Below are positions 54,642 through 61,874 of a stretch of 64,000 nucleotides of DNA, one piece after another (the stretch's first letter is position 1; the number at the start of each line of letters is the position of its first letter). The notes under the pieces were generated by a model, which saw only the letters and a list, made by a program, of their open reading frames with translations, did no database searches and was not told the origin of the DNA. The DNA comes from Streptomyces spinoverrucosus. GTDB taxonomy: Bacteria; Actinomycetota; Actinomycetes; Streptomycetales; Streptomycetaceae. The stretch is from contig NZ_JADPZX010000001.1 of the NCBI RefSeq assembly GCF_015712165.1, positions 7,273,501 to 7,337,500 on the forward strand, read 5' to 3'. Position numbers and translations under genes: made by a program.

Positions 54642-55087
54642 CTCCTCCGCAACGCAAACGGCGCTCCGCCAGGCCGGAGCCACCACCCCAGCCGCAGCCG
54701 GCTCCCCAGGAGGGCGGCGCGGGCAACGACAGCACGGACGGCACGCAGGGCAAGGACGGCAAGCCCTCCAACCCCGAGCGCCTGTTCGTGATCGGTGAGG
54801 CGGACGGGGACCGCGCGGAGCTCGACCTGGTCACGTTAGTCGTGGCGCGCGCCGAGCCCAAGCCGTCCACCAGCCCGGAACAGGCGGCGGTACTCCGGCT
54901 GTGTGCCGCCCCGCTCTCCGTGGCCGAGTTGTCGGCCTACCTCAGTCTGCCGTTCAGCGTGATCACCGTCCTGCTCACCGAGATGCTGACGGCCGAACTC
55001 GTGCAGGCACGCGCCCCAGTCGTCCGCCAGGCGCTCCCGGACCGTTCCATCCTCGAAGCGGTGATGCATGGACTTCAAAAGCTCTGA
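54638..55087 (+). CDS. cvnC9: Conservon DUF742 protein CvnC (149 aa)
   Basis: DUF742 protein with a winged-helix-like C-terminal half: VLRLCAAPLSVAELSAYLSL, PFSVITVLLTEMLTAELVQA (about residues 85-125). The first 50 residues are Pro/Gln/Arg-rich and disordered. Codon 67 (54836-54838) is TTA, the leucine codon read only by the developmentally controlled bldA tRNA, and the only in-frame TTA I noticed in the window. Its 3' end overlaps cvnD by 20 bp. Confidence 0.9.
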   Translation: MTPPQRKRRSARPEPPPQPQPAPQEGGAGNDSTDGTQGKDGKPSNPERLFVIGEADGDRAELDLVTLVVARAEPKPSTSPEQAAVLRLCAAPLSVAELSAYLSLPFSVITVLLTEMLTAELVQARAPVVRQALPDRSILEAVMHGLQKL

Positions 55088-55688
55088 CACCATCCCGGGC
55101 CCACGCACCGAGGACCATCTGCCGCACACGGCACAGGCCGCGGTGAAGATCGTCATCGTGGGCGGCTTCGGGGTCGGCAAGACCACCATGGTCGGCTCGG
55201 TCAGCGAGATCAAACCGCTGACCACCGAGGAGACCATGACGCAGGCCGGCGTCGGTGTCGACGACAACTACGGCTCCGACTCCAAGACCGCCACCACCGT
55301 GGCGATGGACTTCGGCCGCATCAGCATCACCGACCAGCTCGTGCTGTACCTCTTCGGCACGCCCGGCCAGGAACGCTTCTGGTTCCTGTGGAACGGGCTG
55401 TTCGAGGGCGCGCTGGGCGCGGTGGTCCTGGTCGACACCCGGCGGCTGGAGGTCAGCTTCGACGTCATGGGCCGGCTGGAGGAGTGCGGCGTGCCCTTCG
55501 TGGTCGCCGTCAACACCTTTCCGGACGGCCCCCGTTACCCGATCCCCGACCTGCGCACGGCGCTCGACCTGTCCGAGGAGATCCCGATCCTGGAGTGCGA
55601 CGCCCGCCGCCGCGCCTCCAGCAAGGAGGTCCTCATGACGCTGATGCGTTTCCTGCACTCCCTCGCCATGACGGGCCAGCTCACCTGA
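55068..55688 (+). CDS. cvnD9: Conservon small GTP-binding protein CvnD (206 aa)
   Basis: Ras-like/MglA-related GTPase. P-loop VGGFGVGKTTMVGSV (about residues 31-45), switch II FGTPGQERFWF (about 96-106) with the Gln of GTPGQE present, and VAVNTFPDG in the position of NKxD, where the usual Lys and Asp are changed. It acts as the output switch of the conservon in the cytoplasm. The start overlaps cvnC by 20 bp. The P450 follows 70 bp later. Confidence 0.93.
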   Translation: MDFKSSDTIPGPRTEDHLPHTAQAAVKIVIVGGFGVGKTTMVGSVSEIKPLTTEETMTQAGVGVDDNYGSDSKTATTVAMDFGRISITDQLVLYLFGTPGQERFWFLWNGLFEGALGAVVLVDTRRLEVSFDVMGRLEECGVPFVVAVNTFPDGPRYPIPDLRTALDLSEEIPILECDARRRASSKEVLMTLMRFLHSLAMTGQLT

Positions 55689-55758
55689 CCCGCCCGTACC
55701 GCCGCAGTCCCACTGCCCAGACAACGGTTCCCCCCACAGTTCCCGAAAGCGACTTGCT

Positions 55759-57288
55759 GTGACGCCTGAATCCCACTCCACGACCGGCACGGACGACCTC
55801 TCCATCAGCCCGCCCCCCGGCTGCCCCGCCCACAACGACGTCGGCCCCGGCGGACTGCACCGGCTCTACGGCCCCGACGCACAGGACCTGGGCGCCCTGT
55901 ACGAGAAACTGCGTACCGAGCACGGTGCCGTCGCGCCCGTGCTGCTCCACGACGACGTACCGATGTGGGTGGTCCTCGGCCACGCCGAGAACCTGCACAT
56001 GGTCCGCTCGCCCGCGCAGTTCACCCGGGACAGCCGCACCTGGAGCCCGCTGCAGGAGGGCATGGTCAAGCCCGACCACCCCCTCATGCCGCACATCGCC
56101 TGGCAGCCCATCTGCTCGCACGCCGAGGGCGACGAGCACCTCAGGCTGCGCGGCGCGGTCACCGGAGCCGTGACCACCATCGACTTCCGCAGCCTGCGCC
56201 GGCACATCACCCGCTACACCCAGATCCTCGTCAACCGGTTCTGCGAGGCGGGCGAGGCCGACCTCGTCAGCCAGTACGCCGACCACCTGCCGATGGCCGT
56301 GATGTGCGAGATCCTCGGCATGCCCGACGAGTACGGCGACCGGATCGTGCACGCCGCCCGCGACATGCTCAAGGGCACCGAGACCGCGATCGCCAGCAAC
56401 CAGTACATCGTGGACGCCCTCGGACGGCTCGCCGCCCAGCGCCGCGCCCAGCCCGAGGACGACTTCACCAGCCACCTCGTCACCCACCCGGCCGGCCTCA
56501 CCGACGACGAGGTCCGCGAACACCTGCGGGTCGTGCTCATCGCCGCCTACGAGGCCACCGCCAACCTCCTCGCCAACGTGCTGCGCACGGTCCTCACCGA
56601 CCCGCGCTTCCGGGCCCAGCTCAACGGCGGCCAGATGACCGTGCCCGAGGCGGTCGAGCAGTCCCTGTGGGACGAGCCGCCGTTCAGCGCGGTCTTCGCC
56701 TACTTCGCCAAGCAGGAGACGGAGCTGGGCGGGCAGCGGATCCGCAAGGGGGACGGGCTGCTGTTCGCGCCCGCGCCGGGCAACGTCGACCCGAAGGTAC
56801 GGCCCGACCTGACCGCCAACATGCAGGGCAACCGCTCCCACCTCGCCTTCGGCGGCGGGCCGCACGAGTGCCCCGGTCAGGACATCGGCCGTGCCATCGC
56901 CGACATCGGTGTGGACGCGCTGCTGATGAGGCTGCCGGACGTCGAACTCGACTGCGACGAGGAGGACCTGAGCTGGTCCGAGTCGATCTCCTCACGCCAC
57001 CTGGTGGAGCTGCCCGTGCGGTTCGGCCCCAAGCCGCCGCAGGACGTGATGGAGAAGCCCGGCCTCCAGCCGGTGCCCCGGCAGCGCGGCACCTGGCAGC
57101 TCAGCACCACGGCACCCGAGCCGGCGCCCGCCCCCGAGGCCACGGCCACGCCCTCGCCCTCGCCCTCGCCCTCGCCCGAACAGCGGGGCACCGGCCCCGA
57201 GGCGCCCCGGCAGCCCGACGCCGAAGCGGGCGGCACCCGCAGGCCGAGCGCCTGGAAGCGGTTCCTGCGCTGGTGGCGGGGTTACTGA
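55759..57288 (+). CDS. Conservon-associated cytochrome P450 lacking ExxR (509 aa)
   Basis: P450 fold, probably CYP156/CYP157-like. The heme loop is complete: AFGGGPHECPGQDIGRA with Cys371. The K helix, which normally has ExxR, reads EQSLW (300-304), the change described for CYP157. I helix AAYEATANLLANVL has only part of the oxygen-binding motif. After about residue 425 a tail of Pro/Ala/Ser repeats (TPSPSPSPSP) ends in a basic aromatic helix (AWKRFLRWWRGY), a possible membrane or protein contact. GTG start. It ends 7 bp inside the convergent pseudouridine synthase. The reaction and redox partner are unknown. Confidence 0.9.
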   Translation: MTPESHSTTGTDDLSISPPPGCPAHNDVGPGGLHRLYGPDAQDLGALYEKLRTEHGAVAPVLLHDDVPMWVVLGHAENLHMVRSPAQFTRDSRTWSPLQEGMVKPDHPLMPHIAWQPICSHAEGDEHLRLRGAVTGAVTTIDFRSLRRHITRYTQILVNRFCEAGEADLVSQYADHLPMAVMCEILGMPDEYGDRIVHAARDMLKGTETAIASNQYIVDALGRLAAQRRAQPEDDFTSHLVTHPAGLTDDEVREHLRVVLIAAYEATANLLANVLRTVLTDPRFRAQLNGGQMTVPEAVEQSLWDEPPFSAVFAYFAKQETELGGQRIRKGDGLLFAPAPGNVDPKVRPDLTANMQGNRSHLAFGGGPHECPGQDIGRAIADIGVDALLMRLPDVELDCDEEDLSWSESISSRHLVELPVRFGPKPPQDVMEKPGLQPVPRQRGTWQLSTTAPEPAPAPEATATPSPSPSPSPEQRGTGPEAPRQPDAEAGGTRRPSAWKRFLRWWRGY

Positions 57289-58229
57289 CCGGCCCACTCC
57301 GGATCCCGGGACCAGGCCGTCAGCCTCCGCCCACTACGGAAGACATGCGCCAGCCCCGTGACCGGGTCGGTGAACTCCAGCTCCCGCGCCAGCAGTTGCA
57401 GCGGGCGCCGGAAGTCACCGGCCGGCACGGGGCCGGTCACCACCGGATACAGCGGATCGCCGAGGATGGGCACGCCCAGCGCGTTCATGTGCACCCGTAG
57501 TTGATGGGTCTGTCCGGTGCCGGGCACCAGCCGGTACCGGGCCAGGTCCGCGCGGTGCTCGATCAGCTCGATGCGGCTCACCGCGTTCGGCTTGCCCTCG
57601 ACCTCGCGGGCGGTCAGCGTCCCGCGCTCCTTCACGATCCGGCTGCGCACGGTCCGGGGCAGGGCGAGCGCCGGGTCGTACGGCGCGACCGCCTCGTACA
57701 CCTTGTGTACCCGCCGGTCCCGGAACAGCGTCTGGTACGCGCCCCGCTCCTCGGGCCGCACCGTGAACAGCACCAGCCCGGCGGTGAGCCGGTCCAGCCG
57801 GTGCGCGGCGCTCAGCGTGGGAATGCCCAGCTCGCGGCGGAGCCGGGCGAGGGCGGTCTGGGTGACATGGCTGCCGCGCGGGGTGGTGGCCAGGAAGTGC
57901 GGCTTGTCGACGACGACGATGTGCTCGTCGCGGTGCACGACCTCCAGCGGGAACGGCACCGGCACCTCGTCGGGCAGCTCCCGGTGGAACCACACGAACA
58001 TCCCCGGCACATAGGCCGCGTCCGGCGCCACCGCCGTCCCGTCGGCCCCGACGACCTGCCCCGCCTCGAACATCCCGTCGACGACTCCGGCGCCGGCCCC
58101 GGTCAGCCGATCCACCAGATGTTCCCGCACCGTCGTCCACGTCCCCTGGAAGGGCAGCCGCACCCGCACCGGATCGACCCCGTCACGCTGCGGCAACGGG
58201 GAGGGCGGAATCCGGGTCCTGCGTCTCAT
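57282..58229 (-). CDS. RluA-family pseudouridine synthase (315 aa)
   Basis: Converts uridine to pseudouridine in RNA. Catalytic motif AAHRLDRLTAGLVLFTV (catalytic Asp about residue 145), upstream EHIVVVDKPHFLATTPRGSH and downstream GQTHQLRVHMNALGVPILGDPLY. An S4-like part may lie in the first 80 residues. The ATG at 58229 starts MRRRTRIPPSPLPQRDGVDP; longer reading enters low-complexity sequence. The actual RNA site cannot be told from sequence. It converges on the P450 gene with a 7-bp overlap. Confidence 0.9.
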   Translation of the reverse strand: MRRRTRIPPSPLPQRDGVDPVRVRLPFQGTWTTVREHLVDRLTGAGAGVVDGMFEAGQVVGADGTAVAPDAAYVPGMFVWFHRELPDEVPVPFPLEVVHRDEHIVVVDKPHFLATTPRGSHVTQTALARLRRELGIPTLSAAHRLDRLTAGLVLFTVRPEERGAYQTLFRDRRVHKVYEAVAPYDPALALPRTVRSRIVKERGTLTAREVEGKPNAVSRIELIEHRADLARYRLVPGTGQTHQLRVHMNALGVPILGDPLYPVVTGPVPAGDFRRPLQLLARELEFTDPVTGLAHVFRSGRRLTAWSRDPEWAGQ

Positions 58230-58300
58230 CGCCGTCCAGCGTAAGCGCTCACGCGGGGGCGGCTGCGGGGGCCTGCGCCGGTTTGTCCGCCGTGGCGGTA

Positions 58301-58522
58301 CTACGCGGTGCGGGGCCCTTCCTCGGCAGCGAGGCCTTCGGGCAGGAGTGTGTTGAGGGAGGTGACCGGGTGGCCGATCTCCAGCGAGCCGAGGAGGCCG
58401 CTCAGGAGACGGCCCCCCGGCACCGGCGCGGCCGGGTCGGGGAGAGGGAGGGCCTGAGCGGCAGGCGCCGACGCCAGCAGGGCGGTGGCCAGGACGGAGA
58501 CACAAGCGAGTTTCTTGATCAT
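58301..58522 (-). CDS. Small secreted protein (73 aa)
   Basis: Signal peptide MIKKLACVSVLATALLASAP then AAQALP (cleavage about residue 25), leaving a mature peptide of under 50 residues (Pro/Leu/Gly-rich, VTSLNTLLPEGLAAE). The ATG at 58522 gives the compact signal; a longer frame upstream is Arg-rich and not signal-like. It lies between the pseudouridine synthase and the siderophore-interacting protein on the same strand. Family unknown. Confidence 0.65.
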   Translation of the reverse strand: MIKKLACVSVLATALLASAPAAQALPLPDPAAPVPGGRLLSGLLGSLEIGHPVTSLNTLLPEGLAAEEGPRTA

Positions 58523-58588
58523 GCTCGGCACAACGACGCGCCGCACCGTGGGGAAACGCAGGTCACCCAGTCGCACGAACGGTCCGGA

Positions 58589-58648
58589 AGCCCGGGACAC
58601 CGCGGATACGGGTGGCGGCCCGAAAAGCCCGGGACACCCCGGATACGG
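58589..58648. repeat. Direct repeat pair downstream of the SIP gene
   Basis: AGCCCGGGACACCGCGGATACGG with one change is found at 58589-58611 and 58626-58648. The second copy ends right at the stop codon of the siderophore-interacting protein. The pair may derive from slippage, like the 27-bp repeat beside it. Confidence 0.75.
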
Positions 58649-59551
58649 CTACGCGGCCGTCGCCCCGGTCTCCTGCTCCGCGGCCGTCGCCCCGGTCTCC
58701 TGCTCCGCGGCCGTCGCCCCGGTCTCCTGCTCCGCCTCGATCCGGGCGTTCCACTCCCGCTTGGACGCCTGCCAGCCGTCCTCGTTGTGGCCGAGCCGCC
58801 AGTAGCCGGAGATGGACAGGTCCTCGCGCGGGAGCTGGCGCTCCACGCGCAGCAGCGCGCGCAGCTCCTTCACGAACGCCGCCTCGCCGTGCACGAACGC
58901 GTGCACCCGGCCCTCGGGGAACCGAAGCGCGCGGACCGCCTCGACCAGCGCCTCACCGACGGGCCGGTCGCCACGGTGCAGCCAGACGACCTCCGCGTCG
59001 GAGTCGATCTTCTGCTCCTCCTCGGCCCCGGCGACCTCCACGAAGGCCCGGACCTCGGCGCCGTCGGGCAGCGACTCCAGGGCGGTCGCGATCGCGGGCA
59101 GCGCGCTCTCGTCACCGACGAGCAGATGCCAGTCGGCGCTCGCGTCGGGGGCGTAGGCGCCGCCCGGGCCCATGAAGCGCAGGGTGTCTCCCGGCTGGGC
59201 GCGCATCGCCCAGGGGCCGGCCAGGCCCTCGTCGCCGTGCAGCACGAAGTCCAGGGTGAGCTCGCGCAGTTCGGGGTCCCAGGCGCGCACGGTGTACGTC
59301 CGGGTGACCGGCCACTGGTCGCGCGGGAACTCCTCGCGGATCCGCTGCACATCGAAGGGCTCCGGGTAGATCACGCCCTCGGCCGGGGGGAACAGCAGCT
59401 TCACATAGTGGTCGGTGCAGGTGCCCGCCGTGAACTCGGCGAGGCCGTCGCCGCCGAGCACCACGCGCTGCATGTGCGGGGTCAGCCGCTCGGTGCGGAC
59501 GACCTGAGCGGAGTGAGCCCTGCGCGGCTGGCGGGCCGGACGTTCTGCCAT
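58649..59551 (-). CDS. Siderophore-interacting FAD protein (300 aa)
   Basis: Ferric-siderophore reductase of the SIP/ViuB family, cytosolic. FAD-binding RTYTVRAWDPELRELTLDFVLHGDEG is split around residues 92-115 (RxYT motif), the NAD(P)-domain begins WHLLVGDESALPAIATALE, and the C-terminal signature reads GYWRLGHNEDGWQASKREWN. The last 27 residues are three copies of AEQETGATA, coded by a 27-bp repeat and absent in the family. An iron-box palindrome lies 24 bp upstream of the ATG, so iron repression by a DmdR/IdeR regulator is likely. Confidence 0.92.
   Translation of the reverse strand: MAERPARQPRRAHSAQVVRTERLTPHMQRVVLGGDGLAEFTAGTCTDHYVKLLFPPAEGVIYPEPFDVQRIREEFPRDQWPVTRTYTVRAWDPELRELTLDFVLHGDEGLAGPWAMRAQPGDTLRFMGPGGAYAPDASADWHLLVGDESALPAIATALESLPDGAEVRAFVEVAGAEEEQKIDSDAEVVWLHRGDRPVGEALVEAVRALRFPEGRVHAFVHGEAAFVKELRALLRVERQLPREDLSISGYWRLGHNEDGWQASKREWNARIEAEQETGATAAEQETGATAAEQETGATAA
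58653..58733. repeat. Three 27-bp tandem repeats at the 3' end of the SIP gene
   Basis: Identical units start at 58653, 58680 and 58707 (each beginning GCGGCCGTCGCCCCGG on the + strand). They code for the nine-residue repeat AEQETGATA on the reverse strand. Perfect identity implies recent expansion. Confidence 0.92.
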
Positions 59552-59574
59552 GGCGGCCTCCCTGATCCGAGTAA

Positions 59575-59590
59575 CTTAGGCTTACCTAAG
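59575..59590. promoter_or_regulatory. Iron box (DmdR/IdeR-type) upstream of the SIP gene
   Basis: CTTAGG-CTTA-CCTAAG is a 6-bp inverted repeat matching the iron-regulator core TTAGGnnnnCCTAA. It is placed at the expected promoter position before a siderophore gene. Confidence 0.75.
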
Positions 59591-59676
59591 CTAGCACTTC
59601 CGCCCCGCCGATGCCTCTTAGCTGTTCAAGTGCGTCTCGCCGGTGTTCAAGTGTAGGAGGCGAGTCGCCGGAATTG

Positions 59677-60609
59677 TCACGCTTCGAGTGTGGTGAGCAA
59701 GCGCTGCAGCGCGCCGCCGAGCCCCCAGCGCCCCGACAACGCCTCCAGCGCCGCCGGGTCGCGCGGCGTTCGCGGCAGGGTCGTGTCGACGTCCGGCAGC
59801 GGCACGTCGGGCGCCACCCGGACGACCGTCGGCGCCACCGCCAGGTAGGGCCGCGCCTCGTCCAGCCGCTTGCGCTGGGTCGGCGTCAGCTTCGCCGTGC
59901 GGTCGTCGACGGCGGCCAGGATCCCGGCCAGGTCGCCGAACTCCGCGAGCAGCTTCGCGGCCGTCTTCTCGCCGATGCCCGGCACCCCCGGCAGGCCGTC
60001 GCTGGGGTCGCCGCGCAGCAGGGCCAGATCCGCGTACCCACTGCCGTCGACGCCGTACTTCTCGCGCAGCCACGCCTCGTCCGTGAGCTGCAGGGTGCCC
60101 ACGCCCTTCAGCGGGTACAGCACCCGCACGCCGCGTGCGTCGTCCACCAGCTGGTACAGGTCCCGGTCGCCGGTGACGATGTCGACCGGGCCCGTGGCCC
60201 GCGCGGTGAAGGTGCCGATGACGTCGTCCGCCTCGTACCCCTCGACCCCCACGCGCGCGATGCCCAGCGCGTCGAGGACCGCCTCGATGACCGGCACCTG
60301 CGGCGACAGCGTGTCCGGCACCTCCTCCTCGTCCGGCCCGACCTCGTGCTCCTCGGCGACCCGGTGCGCCTTGTACGACGGGATCAGCTCGACCCGCCAC
60401 TTCGGGCGCCAGTCGGCGTCCATGCAGGCCACCAGATGCTCGGGGTGGTGGTCGCGGACCAGCCGGTCGATGAAGTCGAGCAGTCCGCGCACGGCGTTCA
60501 CCGGAGTGCCGTCCGGGGCCTTCACGGAGTCCGGGACGCCGAAGTAGGCGCGGAAGTAGAGCGAGGCGGTGTCGAGGAGCATCAGTCGTCCGGTCACGTC
60601 CCGCATCAT
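59677..60609 (-). CDS. 5'-3' exonuclease, PolA N-domain/flap type (310 aa)
   Basis: Stand-alone FEN/PolI 5'-nuclease-like protein. Metal-site Asp in LMLLDTASLYFRAYFGVP (about residues 11-28), EGYEADDVIGTFTARA, DIVTGDRDLYQLVDD (about 135-175), and helix-hairpin-helix GVPGIGEKTAAKLLAEFG (about 215-232). It may remove RNA primers or flaps. The start is uncertain: ATG 60609, ATG 60606 or GTG 60597 are all possible. Mycobacteria keep the same gene near helY. Confidence 0.88.
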   Translation of the reverse strand: MMRDVTGRLMLLDTASLYFRAYFGVPDSVKAPDGTPVNAVRGLLDFIDRLVRDHHPEHLVACMDADWRPKWRVELIPSYKAHRVAEEHEVGPDEEEVPDTLSPQVPVIEAVLDALGIARVGVEGYEADDVIGTFTARATGPVDIVTGDRDLYQLVDDARGVRVLYPLKGVGTLQLTDEAWLREKYGVDGSGYADLALLRGDPSDGLPGVPGIGEKTAAKLLAEFGDLAGILAAVDDRTAKLTPTQRKRLDEARPYLAVAPTVVRVAPDVPLPDVDTTLPRTPRDPAALEALSGRWGLGGALQRLLTTLEA

Positions 60610-60797
60610 GCCGTACGGCACTGACAGCGGCCTTACGCTGCGCAACGAGTTGCGGTCTGCGCATGCGGTGTGGACTGGACCACTTGCGCGTTTGTGCTCG
60701 GCGAACCAGGGCAGGCGCGGCTTCGGAGCGGCGTCGCTTGCGCATTCAACCTTGCGCCCGTCGCTCTGTTCATTTGCCGTCGAGACAAGAGGTACCC

Positions 60798-61874
60798 GTG
60801 TCATCCAGGCTTGAGGCCGAACGTCTTTACAAAGTGTTCGGCAGACGACCGGACGAGGCTGTCGACCGGCTCCGCCAGGGAGCAGACCGGGAGGAACTGC
60901 GCGCCGACGGCACCACCGCCGCCGTGATCGACGCCTCCTTCACCGTGGAACCGGGCCAGATCTTCGTCGTCATGGGCCTGTCCGGATCCGGCAAGTCCAC
61001 CCTGCTGCGCATGCTCAACGGACTCCTGGAGCCGACCGCGGGTCACGTCCGCTTCGACGGCCAGGACCTGACCGCACTCTCCGACCGCGAGCTGCGTGAG
61101 GTCCGCGCCAAGAAGATCAGCATGGTCTTCCAGCACTTCGCACTGTTCCCGCACCGCAGCGTCCTGGAGAACGCCGCCTATGGTCTGGCCGTGCAGGGCG
61201 TGCCCCGCGCCGAGCGCGAGAAGCGCGCCGGCGAGGCGCTGGCCCTGTGCGGACTGGCCGGCTGGGAGAAGTCCTGGCCCGACGAGCTGTCCGGCGGCAT
61301 GCAGCAGCGCGTGGGCCTCGCCCGTGCCCTCGCCACCGACGCCGACCTGCTCCTGATGGACGAGTCCTTCAGCGCGCTCGACCCGCTGATCCGCCGTGAC
61401 ATGCAGGACCAGCTGCTGGAGCTGCAGCGCACCCTGAAGAAGACCATCGTCTTCATCACCCACGACCTGAACGAGGCCATGCGCCTGGGCGACCGGATCG
61501 CCGTCATGCGCGACGGACGCATCGTCCAGACCGGAACGGCGGAGGACATCCTCCTGCGCCCGGCGAACGACTACGTCGCCTCCTTCATCCAGGACGTCGA
61601 CCGCTCCCGCGTGCTGACCGCAAGCGCCCTCATGGACACCTCGGTCACCGCCGAGGCCCCGCTGTGCGCCTGCGAGACCGCCACCCGTGAGACGCCGTTC
61701 ACGGAGCTGTGCGCGATCAGCGCCCGGCTGTCGCACCGCGTCTCGGTCGTGGACGAGGACAACCGGGTCGTCGGCGTCGTGCCGCGCCAGCGCCTGGTCG
61801 GCTTCCTCGGCGAGGAGACGGCCGACCCCGCGCCCTGCGACAACCCGGACGGGAAGGTGATCGCCCATGCCTAG
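60798..61874 (+). CDS. Glycine betaine/proline-type ABC transporter ATPase (358 aa)
   Basis: OpuAA/ProV-like ATPase of an osmoprotectant importer. Walker A GLSGSGKST (about residues 56-64), Q loop VFQHFALFPHRSV, signature LSGGMQQRVGLARALA (about 160-175), Walker B DLLLMDESFSALD, H loop FITHDLNEAM. A C-terminal CBS-like segment (LSHRVSVVDEDNRVVGVV) would sense ionic strength. GTG start with AAGAGG upstream. The stop overlaps the start of the permease gene by 8 bp. Confidence 0.93.
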   Translation: MSSRLEAERLYKVFGRRPDEAVDRLRQGADREELRADGTTAAVIDASFTVEPGQIFVVMGLSGSGKSTLLRMLNGLLEPTAGHVRFDGQDLTALSDRELREVRAKKISMVFQHFALFPHRSVLENAAYGLAVQGVPRAEREKRAGEALALCGLAGWEKSWPDELSGGMQQRVGLARALATDADLLLMDESFSALDPLIRRDMQDQLLELQRTLKKTIVFITHDLNEAMRLGDRIAVMRDGRIVQTGTAEDILLRPANDYVASFIQDVDRSRVLTASALMDTSVTAEAPLCACETATRETPFTELCAISARLSHRVSVVDEDNRVVGVVPRQRLVGFLGEETADPAPCDNPDGKVIAHA

